This document shows positions 38,435 to 48,602 of a DNA stretch of 64,000 bases, in pieces. The stretch spans positions 248,001 to 312,000 of the forward strand of contig NZ_CP036401.1 of assembly GCF_004322755.1 (NCBI RefSeq), in the 5' to 3' direction. Position 1 is the first letter of the stretch. Every line of letters starts with the position of its first letter. The notes under the pieces are model-generated. The model saw only the letters and a program-made list of their open reading frames with translations. It was not told the origin of the DNA and made no database searches. Source of the stretch: Pseudoduganella albidiflava (GTDB lineage Bacteria > Pseudomonadota > Gammaproteobacteria > Burkholderiales > Burkholderiaceae_D). Made by a program: the position numbers and the translations under genes.

Positions 38435-39013
38435 ATGCGAAAAGACTGGATGTGTGCCGCCGTGCTGGCGGCGGGTGCTGCCTGCGCCCATGCTCAGGAG
38501 ACCACCTGGCAGTTTGCGTACCAGGGATTCATCGATACCGCGACCGGCGAGTTCCTGCCGGAAGAGCGCCTGACCGGCTCGTTCTCCGGCGCGGACGGCA
38601 ATCACGACGGCGTCATCTCCGCTGACGAACTGACGATGTTGTCGGCCTATAACCAGACCTATATCGCTCCCGCCGGAGGCGGCTGCGTGGCTGACCCCAG
38701 CCCCTATCTTAGCTGCGGAGTCGTCCGATTTACCTACGCCTTGAACGGGAACCTGGATTTTGCCGTCGGCTACTCCGGCACCGACGAATTCGAAAGCGGG
38801 TGGTATGGCGGGGTGAACACCGGGGTCAGCTTTGGCAGTGGCCGCTACGGTCCGTTCACCTCGTGGGAAGAGCGCTTCGCGTGGACCGCGGAAACCACCT
38901 TCACGATCAGTCCGCCGCCACCAGTGCCCGAACCCTCGGCCATGCTGCTGTTGCCAGCCGGGCTCGCGGTCGTCGCACTGGCCAGCCGGCGCCGGCGAAA
39001 TGTTTCGCTGTAA
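38435..39013 (+). CDS. PEP-CTERM sorted exported protein with an EF-hand-like loop
   Basis: A 192-residue secreted protein. A signal peptide (AAVLAAGAACAHAQ, cleavage ~21) starts it. Residues ~50-65 hold an EF-hand-like calcium loop, DGNHDGVISADE. The C-terminus is a classic PEP-CTERM signal: VPEPSAM, a ~17-residue hydrophobic helix, then RRRRN, recognised by the EpsH/XrtA exosortase system. The start at 38435 is set by GGAGG 6 nt upstream. Two cysteines lie mid-protein. PEP-CTERM proteins often accompany exopolysaccharide; here the neighbour is the rhamnose sugar cluster. Confidence 0.9.
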   Translation: MRKDWMCAAVLAAGAACAHAQETTWQFAYQGFIDTATGEFLPEERLTGSFSGADGNHDGVISADELTMLSAYNQTYIAPAGGGCVADPSPYLSCGVVRFTYALNGNLDFAVGYSGTDEFESGWYGGVNTGVSFGSGRYGPFTSWEERFAWTAETTFTISPPPPVPEPSAMLLLPAGLAVVALASRRRRNVSL

Positions 39014-40159
<1,146 letters not shown>

Positions 40160-40160
40160 C

Positions 40161-41096
40161 ATGGCTGCGGCACTGCAGTTGCTGTCCCCCACGCGCGAGG
40201 GTGCCGGCAAGCGCGCACTGGTGACCGGCATCGCCGGCTTCACCGGGCGCTACGTGGCACAGGAACTGCGCGCCGCCGGATATGAAGTGTTCGGCCTGGC
40301 CAGCCCGGGCAGCGAACACGGGCCGGAAACGGTGGCCGTCGACCTGGCCGACCGTGCCGCGCTGGCTGCCGCCGTGCATTCGCTGCAGCCGGACGTGGTG
40401 GTGCACCTGGCCGCCATCGCCTTCGTCGCGCACAGCGATGTCGAGCAGATCTACCGCGTCAACGTGATGGGCACGCGCAACCTGCTCGAAGCGCTGGCGA
40501 GCGCGCCGAAGAAGCCGACGGCCGTGCTGCTGGCATCGTCCGCCAACATCTACGGCAACGCCGACGCCGGCGTGATCGGCGAGGAGACGCCGGCCGCTCC
40601 CGCCAACGACTACGCCGTCAGCAAGCTGGCCATGGAATACATGGCGCGCCTGTGGATGGACCGGCTGCCGCTGATCTTCGTGCGGCCCTTCAACTACACC
40701 GGCGTGGGCCAGGCCGAGAACTTCCTGCTGCCGAAGATCGTCGCGCATTTCCGCCGCCGCGAGGCGCGCATCGAGCTGGGCAACCTGCACGTCTGGCGCG
40801 ATTTTTCCGACGTGCGCGTGGTGGCCGCCAGCTACCGCCACCTGCTCGCCGCCGGGCCGGCCGCCATCGGCAAGACCTTCAACATCTGCTCCGGCAAGGC
40901 TTATTCGCTGGGCGAGGCGCTCGACATGATGGGCGCCATCGCCGGCTACCGGATCGATGTGCACGTCAACCCGGCCTTCGTGCGCGCCAATGAAGTGGTG
41001 CGCCTGACCGGCGACAACACGCGCCTGCAGGCCGTGGTCGGCGCGATCGATCCACCGCCGCTGGAGCACACCTTGCGCTGGATGTACGAGGCGTGA
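40161..41096 (+). CDS. rmd: GDP-4-keto-6-deoxymannose reductase (GDP-D-rhamnose forming)
   Basis: A 311-residue SDR, probably reducing GDP-4-keto-6-deoxy-D-mannose to GDP-D-rhamnose. Cofactor motif: VTGIAGFTGRYVAQEL. Other motifs are VVHLAAIAFVAHSDVEQIYRVN (in part: HLAAIAFVAHSD), the catalytic SSANIYG, DYAVSKLAMEY (YxxxK), RPFNYTGVGQ and VWRDFSDVRVV. The first ~16 residues extend beyond typical homologues. Position directly behind gmd supports Rmd over a generic epimerase. The stop overlaps the next gene as GTGA. Confidence 0.88.
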   Translation: MAAALQLLSPTREGAGKRALVTGIAGFTGRYVAQELRAAGYEVFGLASPGSEHGPETVAVDLADRAALAAAVHSLQPDVVVHLAAIAFVAHSDVEQIYRVNVMGTRNLLEALASAPKKPTAVLLASSANIYGNADAGVIGEETPAAPANDYAVSKLAMEYMARLWMDRLPLIFVRPFNYTGVGQAENFLLPKIVAHFRRREARIELGNLHVWRDFSDVRVVAASYRHLLAAGPAAIGKTFNICSGKAYSLGEALDMMGAIAGYRIDVHVNPAFVRANEVVRLTGDNTRLQAVVGAIDPPPLEHTLRWMYEA

Positions 41097-42226
41097 CACT
41101 GAAAGTCGGCCTTTCCGCCACCACCACCGAACCTGCCCTGACCGGCGGCCACCTCGACGGAATCGGCATCTACAGCCGCGCACTGCTGCGCGAGCTGCCG
41201 CGTGCCGGCGTGGCCGTCGACGCCCGCTCGTTCGGCCCGGCGGCGCGGCTGTCGGTCGGCCGCCCGATGCCGCGCCCATTCCCGCTGGCGACCCTGCGCG
41301 ACCTGGTTTTGCCCGGCTCATTGCCCGGCTCATTCGCGCGCGATCACCTCGACGTCGACCTGTTCCACGCGACCGATTACCGCATCGTGCGGATCGACCG
41401 GCCGATCGTCGCCACGCTGCACGACGCGCTGCCGATCTCGCACCCCGAATGGTGCAACCCCCGCCTGCGCGGCGTGAAGAACTGGCTGCAGGCGAAGGCC
41501 GCGCGCAAGGCCGATCACGTGATCGCCCACACCCGCTACACGATCGCCGAACTGGTGCAGTGCTTCGGGGTCGACGAGCGCCGCATCAGCGTGGTGCCGT
41601 GCGGTGTCGACGAGGAATGGCTCGATGCGCCCGACCCGGCCCTGGTCGCCGCCACGCTGGCGGAGCATGGCCTGCGCCCCGGGTATTTCCTCACCGTCGG
41701 CACGCTGCAGCCGCGCAAGAACATCGGTGCGCTGCTGCAGGCCTATCTCGGCCTGCCGGCCAGCGTGCGCTCGCTGCGCCAGCTGGTGATCGTGGGCGCG
41801 GCGGGGGCGCGCAGCAACGAGCTGGTCGACCAGATCAAGGCCGCGCAGCAGCGCGGCGAAAACGTGGTGTGGCTCAGCCGCCTGACCAGCAGCGAGGCAC
41901 TGCGCCATGTGTACGCGGGGGCGGGCGTCTTCGTGTTCCCGTCGCTGTATGAAGGCTTCGGCATCCCGGTGGTGGAGGCGTTCGCCTCCGGCGTGCCGGT
42001 GGTGGCATCGAACGCCACGTCGGTGCCGGAAGTGACGGGCGGCGCGGCGATCGATGTCGATCCGCTGTCGGTCGGCGCGATCGGCGCGGCGATGCTGGAA
42101 CTGGCGCGCGACGAAGCCTTGCGGCGGCGCTGCATCGCCGCCGGCAGGGCGCGCGCGGTGCAGCTGACATGGCGCGAAACGGCGCGCAAGACGGCCGCCG
42201 TGTATGAATCGGTGCTGAAGGGCTGA
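41093..42226 (+). CDS. GT4 family glycosyltransferase
   Basis: A 377-residue GT-B fold transferase. The N-terminal half has GIGIYSRALLRELP and FHATDYRIVR. The nucleotide-sugar domain has YFLTVGTLQPRKNI, VWLSRLTSSEAL, and the acceptor-donor motif FPSLYEGFGIPVVEAFASG with the E-x7-E Glu pair (in part: LYEGFGIPVVEAF). It starts with GTG at 41093 inside the end of rmd. The context (gmd-rmd) suggests transfer of D-rhamnose or mannose to a surface polysaccharide, as in the P. aeruginosa WbpX/Y/Z system; acceptor unknown. Confidence 0.9.
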   Translation: MTLKVGLSATTTEPALTGGHLDGIGIYSRALLRELPRAGVAVDARSFGPAARLSVGRPMPRPFPLATLRDLVLPGSLPGSFARDHLDVDLFHATDYRIVRIDRPIVATLHDALPISHPEWCNPRLRGVKNWLQAKAARKADHVIAHTRYTIAELVQCFGVDERRISVVPCGVDEEWLDAPDPALVAATLAEHGLRPGYFLTVGTLQPRKNIGALLQAYLGLPASVRSLRQLVIVGAAGARSNELVDQIKAAQQRGENVVWLSRLTSSEALRHVYAGAGVFVFPSLYEGFGIPVVEAFASGVPVVASNATSVPEVTGGAAIDVDPLSVGAIGAAMLELARDEALRRRCIAAGRARAVQLTWRETARKTAAVYESVLKG

Positions 42227-42228
42227 CG

Positions 42229-43347
42229 ATGCGCGTTCTGCATTTCTACAAGACGTATTACCCCGATTCGTGGGGCGGCGTGGAACAGGCGATCCGCCAG
42301 ATGTGCGTGGGCACGGCGCGCCTGGGCATCACCAATGACGTGCTGACGCTGACGCGCAACGGCGGCCCGGCGCGCATGGAGATCGACGGCCACGTGGTGC
42401 ACCGCGTGCCGCAGGATATCGAGATCGCCTCGAACGCGATGTCGTTTGCCGCCATCCGCAGGCTGGCGGAACTGGCGCGCACGGCCGACGTGGTGCACTA
42501 CCACTTCCCGTGGCCGTTCGGCGACCTGGCGCACTTCCTCGCGCGGGTGAAGAAACCGTCGGTGGTCACCTACCATTCCGACATCGTGCGGCAGAAAACC
42601 CTGCTGAAGCTATATTCGCCGCTGATGCACCGCTTCCTGGCCAATGTGGACGGCATCGTCGCCACCTCGCCGAACTATTTTGCCTCGTCCGACGTGCTGC
42701 GCCGCTATGGCGACAAGGTGCGGGCGATCCCGTTCGGCCTGGACCGCGACACCTATCCGCGGCCGACGCCCGAAAGGCTGGCGCACTGGCGCGCCGAAGT
42801 GGGCGAACGCTTCTTCCTGTTCGTCGGCGTGCTGCGCTACTACAAGGGCCTGCACATCCTGCTCGACGCGCTGGCGCGCTGCGAATACCCGGTGGTGATC
42901 GTCGGCGCCGGGCCGATCGAGAACGAGTTGAAGGAACACGCGCGGCGCCTCGGCCTGAAGCACGTGCGTTTCCTCGGCGCCGTCGACGAACAGGACAAGG
43001 TGGCGCTGCTGACGCTGTGCTATGCGCTGGCATTCCCCTCGCACCTGCGTTCCGAGGCATTCGGCATTTCGCTGCTGGAAGGGGCGATGTTCGGCAAGCC
43101 GATGATCTCCAGCGAGATCGGCACGGGCACCAGCTACATCAATATCGATGGCGAGACGGGCCTGGTGGTACCGCCCAGCGACCCGGCCGCGTTCGGCAAC
43201 GCGATGCGCACGCTGTGGGAAGATCCGGCGCTGGCGCAGGCAATGGGGCAGCGTGCCGGCGAGCGCTATGCCGCGCTGTTTACGTCGGAAAAAATGGCCG
43301 CCAATTATGCCGAGCTGTATTGTGATGTTGCAAAAAAATCTACATAG
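42229..43347 (+). CDS. GT4 family glycosyltransferase
   Basis: A 372-residue GT-B transferase with an N-terminal MRVLHFYKTYYPDSWGGVEQ (20 residues) acceptor-domain motif, then PSVVTYHSDIVRQKTL, IPFGLDRDTY, FLFVGVLRYYKGLHIL, VIVGAGPIENEL and the donor motif HLRSEAFGISLLEGAMFG. It begins 2 nt after the stop of the preceding transferase and is the last gene of the gmd-rmd cluster. Together the four genes would make and polymerise or transfer a GDP-derived deoxysugar. The precise linkage is unknown. Confidence 0.9.
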   Translation: MRVLHFYKTYYPDSWGGVEQAIRQMCVGTARLGITNDVLTLTRNGGPARMEIDGHVVHRVPQDIEIASNAMSFAAIRRLAELARTADVVHYHFPWPFGDLAHFLARVKKPSVVTYHSDIVRQKTLLKLYSPLMHRFLANVDGIVATSPNYFASSDVLRRYGDKVRAIPFGLDRDTYPRPTPERLAHWRAEVGERFFLFVGVLRYYKGLHILLDALARCEYPVVIVGAGPIENELKEHARRLGLKHVRFLGAVDEQDKVALLTLCYALAFPSHLRSEAFGISLLEGAMFGKPMISSEIGTGTSYINIDGETGLVVPPSDPAAFGNAMRTLWEDPALAQAMGQRAGERYAALFTSEKMAANYAELYCDVAKKST

Positions 43348-43553
43348 CGTCGAGTCGTTTGACTTGGATCAATGCAGCGAGCTGATGCGTCGCTAATATG
43401 GATACCGGACTCCCTGCCACTGTCACGGTCTGCAAATTCCCGAACGTGCAGCGCAACAACGGGGCGATGGTGGGAGTTCACCAGTTTCTGTCGCGGCATC
43501 GCGGCTACCGCTTGGAACAGCACCGCTTGAGGTGAAGACCGGTGTCCGATACT
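43348..43553 (+). other. gene-poor gap with a 45-codon orphan frame
   Basis: An ATG at 43398 opens a 45-residue frame ending at 43535 (MDTGLPATVTVCKFPN...). No domain and no RBS are evident. It may be a remnant, or chance. Base composition is lower in GC than the flanking genes. The dispersed repeat copy B begins at 43554. Confidence 0.35.
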
Positions 43554-43683
43554 AGTGCTGCTTAGGCAAGCCACCCCAAGTGCAGATTCCGGGGTCAGAC
43601 CCGGCGGGTCTGACCCCAGCCCTTCGCTGTTGGGGTGAATGCATGCGCTTTCAATGTGTCAGGCAATGCTTACTTAACGGCAT
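43554..43683 (-). repeat. MITE-like dispersed repeat, copy B
   Basis: The 130-bp copy lies in inverse orientation to copies A and C. The central palindrome is 43591-43617 (12-bp arms, loop GGC), and the outer pair CACCCCAA (43572) / TTGGGGTG (43630) is intact. Its ends AGTGCTGCTTAGGCAAG and CTTACTTAACGGCAT are imperfect inverted repeats. Confidence 0.85.
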
Positions 43684-43766
43684 TAATTTGGACACCGGTT
43701 CTCCGCTGCGCTCAACGTTTCAATACCAGCCCCACGCCCGGCCACACGCCACGTCCTCCACGAACA

Positions 43767-44777
43767 TCAAGCGGCGGCCCCAAGTGGCGTCTCCGCCCAC
43801 TTCTCCTTGATCGCCAAAATCGCCGGCAACTGTTCCACGAACAGGTCCACCAGGCGCGGGTCGAAGTGCGCGCCGCGCTGCTTGAGCAGGAATTCCACCG
43901 CGTCCTGCACCAGCCAGGCCTTCTTGTACGGGCGCTCCGACGTCAGCGCATCGAACACGTCGGCGATCGCGCAGATGCGGCCCTCGAGCGGGATCGCCTC
44001 GCCGGCCAGCCCCCCAGGGTAACCGCTGCCATCCCATTTCTCGTGGTGCGACAGGGCGATATTGCGCGCCAGTTTCAGCATGCCGTGCGGGTGGTCGCCG
44101 ATGATGTCGGCGCCGATCGTGGCGTGCGATTTCATGATGGCCCATTCGTCCGGATCGAGCGGGCCGGGCTTTTGCAGGATGCGGTCGGGAATGCCGATCT
44201 TGCCCACGTCGTGCATCGGCGCGGCGTGCAGCAGGTCGTCGGCCTGCGCCTCGCTCATGCCCGCCGCGATGCCCAGCAGGCGCGCATAGTGGCTCATGCG
44301 GATCACGTGCATGCCGGTCTCGTTGTCCTTGTACTCGGACGCCAGGCCGAGGCGCTGCACGATCTGCAGGCGGCTGTCCTTCAGTTCATCCATCCGCACC
44401 AGCGACAGGTGCGTGCGCACCCGTGCCCGCACGATCGGAGCGCTGACCGGCTTGGTGATGTAATCCACCGCGCCCATGTCAAAGCCGCGTACCTCGTCGT
44501 CCTGGTCGGACAGCGCGGTCACGAAGATGACCGGGATCGCCGCGGTCGCCGGGTCGGCCTTCAGCGTGCGGCACGCTTCGTGGCCGGTCATGCCGGGCAT
44601 CATCACATCGAGCAGGATCAGGTCGGGATGCTCCTGGCGCGCCAGTTCGAGCGCGCGGGCGCCGTCCTTCGCGAACAGGAGCCGGTAATGGTCCTGCAGG
44701 ATCTGGCGCAGCAGTTGCAGGTTGCTTGCCTCGTCGTCCACGGCAAGGATCAGTGGCAGTCTGGCATTCTGTTTCAT
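43767..44777 (-). CDS. HD-GYP domain response regulator (RpfG-like)
   Basis: A 336-residue cytoplasmic regulator. The receiver domain (~8-125) has AVDDEASN and the phospho-acceptor LLDVMMPGMTGHE with a VTAL and ITKPV. The HD-GYP domain (~145-330) has HVIRMSHYA, PMHDVGKIGIPD (HD), HHEKWDGSGYPGG (GYP), and ADVFDALTSERPYK. All metal-binding motifs of c-di-GMP phosphodiesterases are present. The start overlaps the kinase stop by 4 nt (ATGA), so the hybrid kinase at 44774-48166 is its probable phosphodonor. Confidence 0.92.
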   Translation of the reverse strand: MKQNARLPLILAVDDEASNLQLLRQILQDHYRLLFAKDGARALELARQEHPDLILLDVMMPGMTGHEACRTLKADPATAAIPVIFVTALSDQDDEVRGFDMGAVDYITKPVSAPIVRARVRTHLSLVRMDELKDSRLQIVQRLGLASEYKDNETGMHVIRMSHYARLLGIAAGMSEAQADDLLHAAPMHDVGKIGIPDRILQKPGPLDPDEWAIMKSHATIGADIIGDHPHGMLKLARNIALSHHEKWDGSGYPGGLAGEAIPLEGRICAIADVFDALTSERPYKKAWLVQDAVEFLLKQRGAHFDPRLVDLFVEQLPAILAIKEKWAETPLGAAA

Positions 44778-47700
44778 GGGGTGGTTTCCATATCGGTGCC
44801 AAGAACCGTTTCCAGCATCGTCGCCAGCCTGGTCTCGGCCAAGGTAAAGTCGAAGTCGTCGATCGCCATCTGCAGCGGCGCCAGCATGGCGGGCGGCACG
44901 TGGCCGTGCATCGCCTGCGACAGGCTGGCCAGTGCGGCATCGTCGAGCGCGCCGCGCGCCAGCGAGCGTTGCAGCGCTTCCGCCGCCGCGCGCACCGCGG
45001 CGGCATCGAACGGCGCCGCCACGCCGGTAGGTGCGGCGACGCAGGACGGCGCTTCGGGATCGGGGCAGGCCTGCGTGCGCACGGCTTCCAGCGCCTGCCC
45101 GAGTTCTTCCGCATAACGCGCCAGCAGCGGCGGCATGCTCGTCGCCAGTTCATCGCGGCCCGCCGCGGCGGCCTTCTCGATCCCGGCCAGCGTGGCCGCC
45201 AGCTGTTCCAGACCCAGGTTGGCGGCCACGCCGCGTACCCGGTGCGCCTGGGCCTGCAGGCCCGCGCTGTCGCCGGTTTCTTGCAGCGCCGCCAGCTGGC
45301 GCGCGCTGAGCGCATGGTCCAGGTCGAAGCGGCACAGCGCCAGCTGGTGTTGCCCGGCGTTGCCGCCCCAGCGCTGCGCGCCGGCGGCGCGGTTCAGGAC
45401 CTGCGCGGCACTGGCTTTCTGCAGCGGTTCCACGGCGCATACCGGCTGCAGGCCCAGCACGCGGGCGATCTCGTGCGACAGCGCATACCAGTCCACCGGC
45501 TTGGACGCGAAACCATCCATGCCCGCCGCGGTGCTGGCCTTGCGGTGCGCTTCCAGCACGCTGGCCGTCATCGCCACCACCGGCACGCGCGGGCGGCCGT
45601 TGCGGGCCGCCTCTTCGCGGATCATCCGCGTGGCGGCCAGGCCATCCACCTTCGGCATCTGCACGTCCATCAGGATCACGTCGAAATCCTGCCGCGCCGC
45701 CAGCTCGGCCGCGTGGCCGCCATCGTGGGCGGGGGTCAGCGTGTGGCCGCGCTTGCCCATCAGCAGCGCCAGCAGTTCGAGGTTCTGGGCCACGTCGTCG
45801 GCGGCCAGCACGCGCAGCGGCGGCAGCTCGTAGGCCACGCGCTGGCGGTGGCGCGGCGCGAGCGCCTGTTGCGGCGCCAGCGCCGGCACCAGCGGCAGGA
45901 CCACATGGAACGTGGTGCCTTCGCCGGGCGTGCTTTCGGCCCAGATGCGTCCGCCCATCAGCTCGACCAGCTGCTTGCTGATGGTGGTGCCCAGGCCGGT
46001 ACCGCCGAAACGGCGCGTCATCGAGGCATCGGCCTGCGTGAAGGGATCGAAGATCGCGGCCAGGCGGTCCGGCGCGATGCCGATGCCGGTATCCTTCACG
46101 GCGATGCGCAGCTTGTCGCCTTCCTGCGCCGCGGACAGCGTCACGCCGCCGGCGGCGGTGAACTTGATCGCGTTGTCCAGCAGGTTGGTCAGCACCTGGC
46201 GCATGCGCAGCTCATCGCCGTGCAGCCAGGGCGAGAGCTCCGGCGCGAAGGCGATGTTCAGCGCCAGCCCCTTGGCACGGGCCGTCGTGTTATAGGTCGA
46301 CGACAGTTCGTCGATCAGCGCCAGCAGGTTGAAGTCGGCCAGTTCCAGTTCCACCGCGCCTTTTTCCAGCTTGGCGGTATCGAGGATCTCGTTCAACAGG
46401 CGCAGCAGCGCGCGGCCGGCATTGCGCACCGTGTCCAGGTGGCCGCGCTGTTCCGGCTTCAGCTCGGTATCGAGCAGCACGTCGGTAAAGCCCAGGATCG
46501 AATTCATCGGCGTGCGGATCTCATGGCTCATGTTGGCCACGAAGGTGGCGCGGGCCGCCGCGGCCTGCTCGGCCTTTTCCTTGGCCTGCCGCAGGTCTTC
46601 TTCCATCTGGCGCCGTTCGGTGGTGTCGAGCACCACGCCATCGAGCCAGCATGGCGTGCCGTCGTCGTTGCGCACCAGCGCACCGTGCGCCCATACCCAG
46701 CGCCAGCTGCCGTCCGCGTGCCGGATACGGTGTTCGACCGTGAACGGCAGCCCGTTCGATGCGCACAGGTTGAAGATGCCCAGCACGCGCGCCTTGTCGG
46801 CTGGCGAAATCAGTTCGGCGAAGGTGCGGGTCTTGTCCGGCCCGATGAAATCCGACACCGGGTAGCCGCTGACCCATTCCACGCCGTCGCTGATGAATTC
46901 CAGCGGGTAGCCCGCTTCCACCCGGCAGCGGAACGAGATACCCGGGATGTTGCCGATCAGGGAACGGAACTGCCGTTCGCTGTCGCGCAGCGCCTGCATG
47001 ATGGCGCGCCGCTCGCTGATATCGGTAACGAACAGCACATACAGGTTCCGGTTGATCAGCTTCGCATGGCCCAGCGCCTTGCGGATCGGCACTTCGGAGC
47101 CATCCTTGCGGCGGGCCATCACTTCCTCGCCGGTACGCTCGGGGCGCATGTCGCCGCTGCGGATACGGTGCAGCAGGCCGTCCCGTTCGGACGCTTCCGG
47201 ATCCGCCATCAGCATGCTGGCGGACTGTCCCACGATCTCGTCGCGGCGCCAGCCGAAGATGCGCTCGGCCGATGCATTGAATTCGCGGATGATGCCCTGC
47301 TGGTCAATGGTCACGACGCCATCGACGGTCGTCGTCAGCAGCGCGTGCATCGAGCTTTCGCTCTGCAGCAGGCTCAGATACATCTGGCGGTAGCGCAGCA
47401 GGCCCTGCACGGCCATCACCGCCAGCGTGAACAGCACCGTGATCACGCTGACGGAGAGGGCCATCTCGTCGGTGTCGTCCGGCAGCGCGACGGCGGGCGG
47501 CGTACCGATGAAGCGCGCCGCCGCCATGCCGGTGTAGTGCATGCCGGCGATCGCGCAGCCCATCACGACGGCGCTGATGCCCAGCCGCTGGCGCGACGAC
47601 AGTTGCCGGGCGCGCACGCGCAAGCCGAAGCGCACGCCCAGCGCGACCGTTGCCAGCACCACCGCGACCACGATCGACAGGGCGAACATCCACGGGTCGT

Positions 47701-48166
47701 AGCGCAGCGTCAGCGCCGTTTGCATGGCCGCCATGCCGCTGTAGTGCATGGCGCCGATACCTGCGCCCACCAGCACGCCGCCCAGCAGCAGCGTGCCGCG
47801 CGTGAGGCGGTCGCGCCGGGTGATCGACAGGGCCACCGCCGACGCGGCCATGCCCGGCAGCAGCGACAGACCGGTCAGCAGCGGCTCGTACCGGGTACCG
47901 GTGCAGACGTCGAACGCCAGCATGCCGATGAAGTGCATGGCCCAGATGCCGGCGCCGAGCGCCAGGCTGCCGGACAGCAGGGCGGCGGTGCGCAGGCCCT
48001 TGGTCTGCGTGGCGCCCTGGTGGCCGGCAATGTACAGGCCCATCCAGGAAGCGAAGATCGCGATCAGGACCGACAGCGCGACCAGCCGTGCGTCGTAGAT
48101 GCCGTATTGCAGCAGCGACGGGTCGGCCGACGGCGAGAACAGAGTGATCAGCGCGGATAGATTCAT
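44774..48166 (-). CDS. MHYT-domain hybrid histidine kinase with REC and HPt
   Basis: A ~1,130-residue inner-membrane kinase. Seven N-terminal helices hold an MHYT domain with three MHxx(G)M motifs (AMHFIGM, AMHYSGM, GMHYTGM), proposed to sense O2, CO or NO through copper. Two PAS domains (~270-540), H-box VANMSHEIRTPMNS, N-box LLDNAIKFT, ATPase DTGIGIAP and GTGLGTTIS, receiver with LMDVQMPKVDG, and an HPt domain (HRVRGVAANLG) follow. The start at 48166 is chosen (ATG); an upstream TTG is possible. The HPt makes a phosphorelay to the HD-GYP regulator plausible. Confidence 0.88.
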   Translation of the reverse strand: MNLSALITLFSPSADPSLLQYGIYDARLVALSVLIAIFASWMGLYIAGHQGATQTKGLRTAALLSGSLALGAGIWAMHFIGMLAFDVCTGTRYEPLLTGLSLLPGMAASAVALSITRRDRLTRGTLLLGGVLVGAGIGAMHYSGMAAMQTALTLRYDPWMFALSIVVAVVLATVALGVRFGLRVRARQLSSRQRLGISAVVMGCAIAGMHYTGMAAARFIGTPPAVALPDDTDEMALSVSVITVLFTLAVMAVQGLLRYRQMYLSLLQSESSMHALLTTTVDGVVTIDQQGIIREFNASAERIFGWRRDEIVGQSASMLMADPEASERDGLLHRIRSGDMRPERTGEEVMARRKDGSEVPIRKALGHAKLINRNLYVLFVTDISERRAIMQALRDSERQFRSLIGNIPGISFRCRVEAGYPLEFISDGVEWVSGYPVSDFIGPDKTRTFAELISPADKARVLGIFNLCASNGLPFTVEHRIRHADGSWRWVWAHGALVRNDDGTPCWLDGVVLDTTERRQMEEDLRQAKEKAEQAAAARATFVANMSHEIRTPMNSILGFTDVLLDTELKPEQRGHLDTVRNAGRALLRLLNEILDTAKLEKGAVELELADFNLLALIDELSSTYNTTARAKGLALNIAFAPELSPWLHGDELRMRQVLTNLLDNAIKFTAAGGVTLSAAQEGDKLRIAVKDTGIGIAPDRLAAIFDPFTQADASMTRRFGGTGLGTTISKQLVELMGGRIWAESTPGEGTTFHVVLPLVPALAPQQALAPRHRQRVAYELPPLRVLAADDVAQNLELLALLMGKRGHTLTPAHDGGHAAELAARQDFDVILMDVQMPKVDGLAATRMIREEAARNGRPRVPVVAMTASVLEAHRKASTAAGMDGFASKPVDWYALSHEIARVLGLQPVCAVEPLQKASAAQVLNRAAGAQRWGGNAGQHQLALCRFDLDHALSARQLAALQETGDSAGLQAQAHRVRGVAANLGLEQLAATLAGIEKAAAAGRDELATSMPPLLARYAEELGQALEAVRTQACPDPEAPSCVAAPTGVAAPFDAAAVRAAAEALQRSLARGALDDAALASLSQAMHGHVPPAMLAPLQMAIDDFDFTLAETRLATMLETVLGTDMETTP

Positions 48167-48205
48167 GGTGGCAGGCAAACTGGAAGTTTCCGTACAGTAG
48201 CACAA

Positions 48206-48602
48206 TTTCCCCTTGGAAATTAAGGACTTGCGCGGGTCAGATGCGGTTCCAGCGCGCCGCGCCGGGGAGTGATGTTGCGTGGTGGCGACAGCGTTGCCTT
48301 GCTTTTATCGCGACCCGTGTTTTATTGTTACCGGTTCGCTTGCAAATAAGTAATGACCAGCCGGCGCATTCCGGAAGCCGCAGGGTTCGGTCCCAGCCGT
48401 CGATGGGTACCAGGCCAGACGGCAAACCGGGTGGCAAGCATGACGAAAGTGGTCAGGCCAATGAGTGAAAATGCGGGGATTTTTGCTTGCTTAACGTCTT
48501 GTTAGGTTGTACGATGACATACAACTAAGGCCCCGCGCCTGGTGCTGCTGATCTCGCTGGAGACCGAGAGAGATCAAACGATAACCTACACAAGTGATCC
48601 CT
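48206..48602. other. divergent intergenic region between the MHYT kinase and the ExuT-like operon
   Basis: About 400 bp without a supported gene, but with lower GC than flanking genes near 48440-48530. It carries the GntR-type operator at 48506-48525, and a promoter is expected there. Confidence 0.6.
48506..48525. promoter_or_regulatory. GntR/FCD-type operator upstream of the ExuT-like gene
   Basis: GTTGTACGATGACATACAAC: palindromic arms GTTGTA/TACAAC. It differs at one base from the reverse complement of the site at 57074-57093, in front of kdgD. It lies 78 nt upstream of the ATG of the transporter gene. The probable binder is the GntR protein at 57352-58086. Confidence 0.7.

Noticed and set aside
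44726..48160. A 1,144-codon plus-strand frame antisense to the MHYT kinase
   Set aside because: Composition is His/Arg/Gln/Gly-rich, as expected for a shadow frame in high-GC DNA, and no motif is seen; the minus strand has a full hybrid-kinase architecture.
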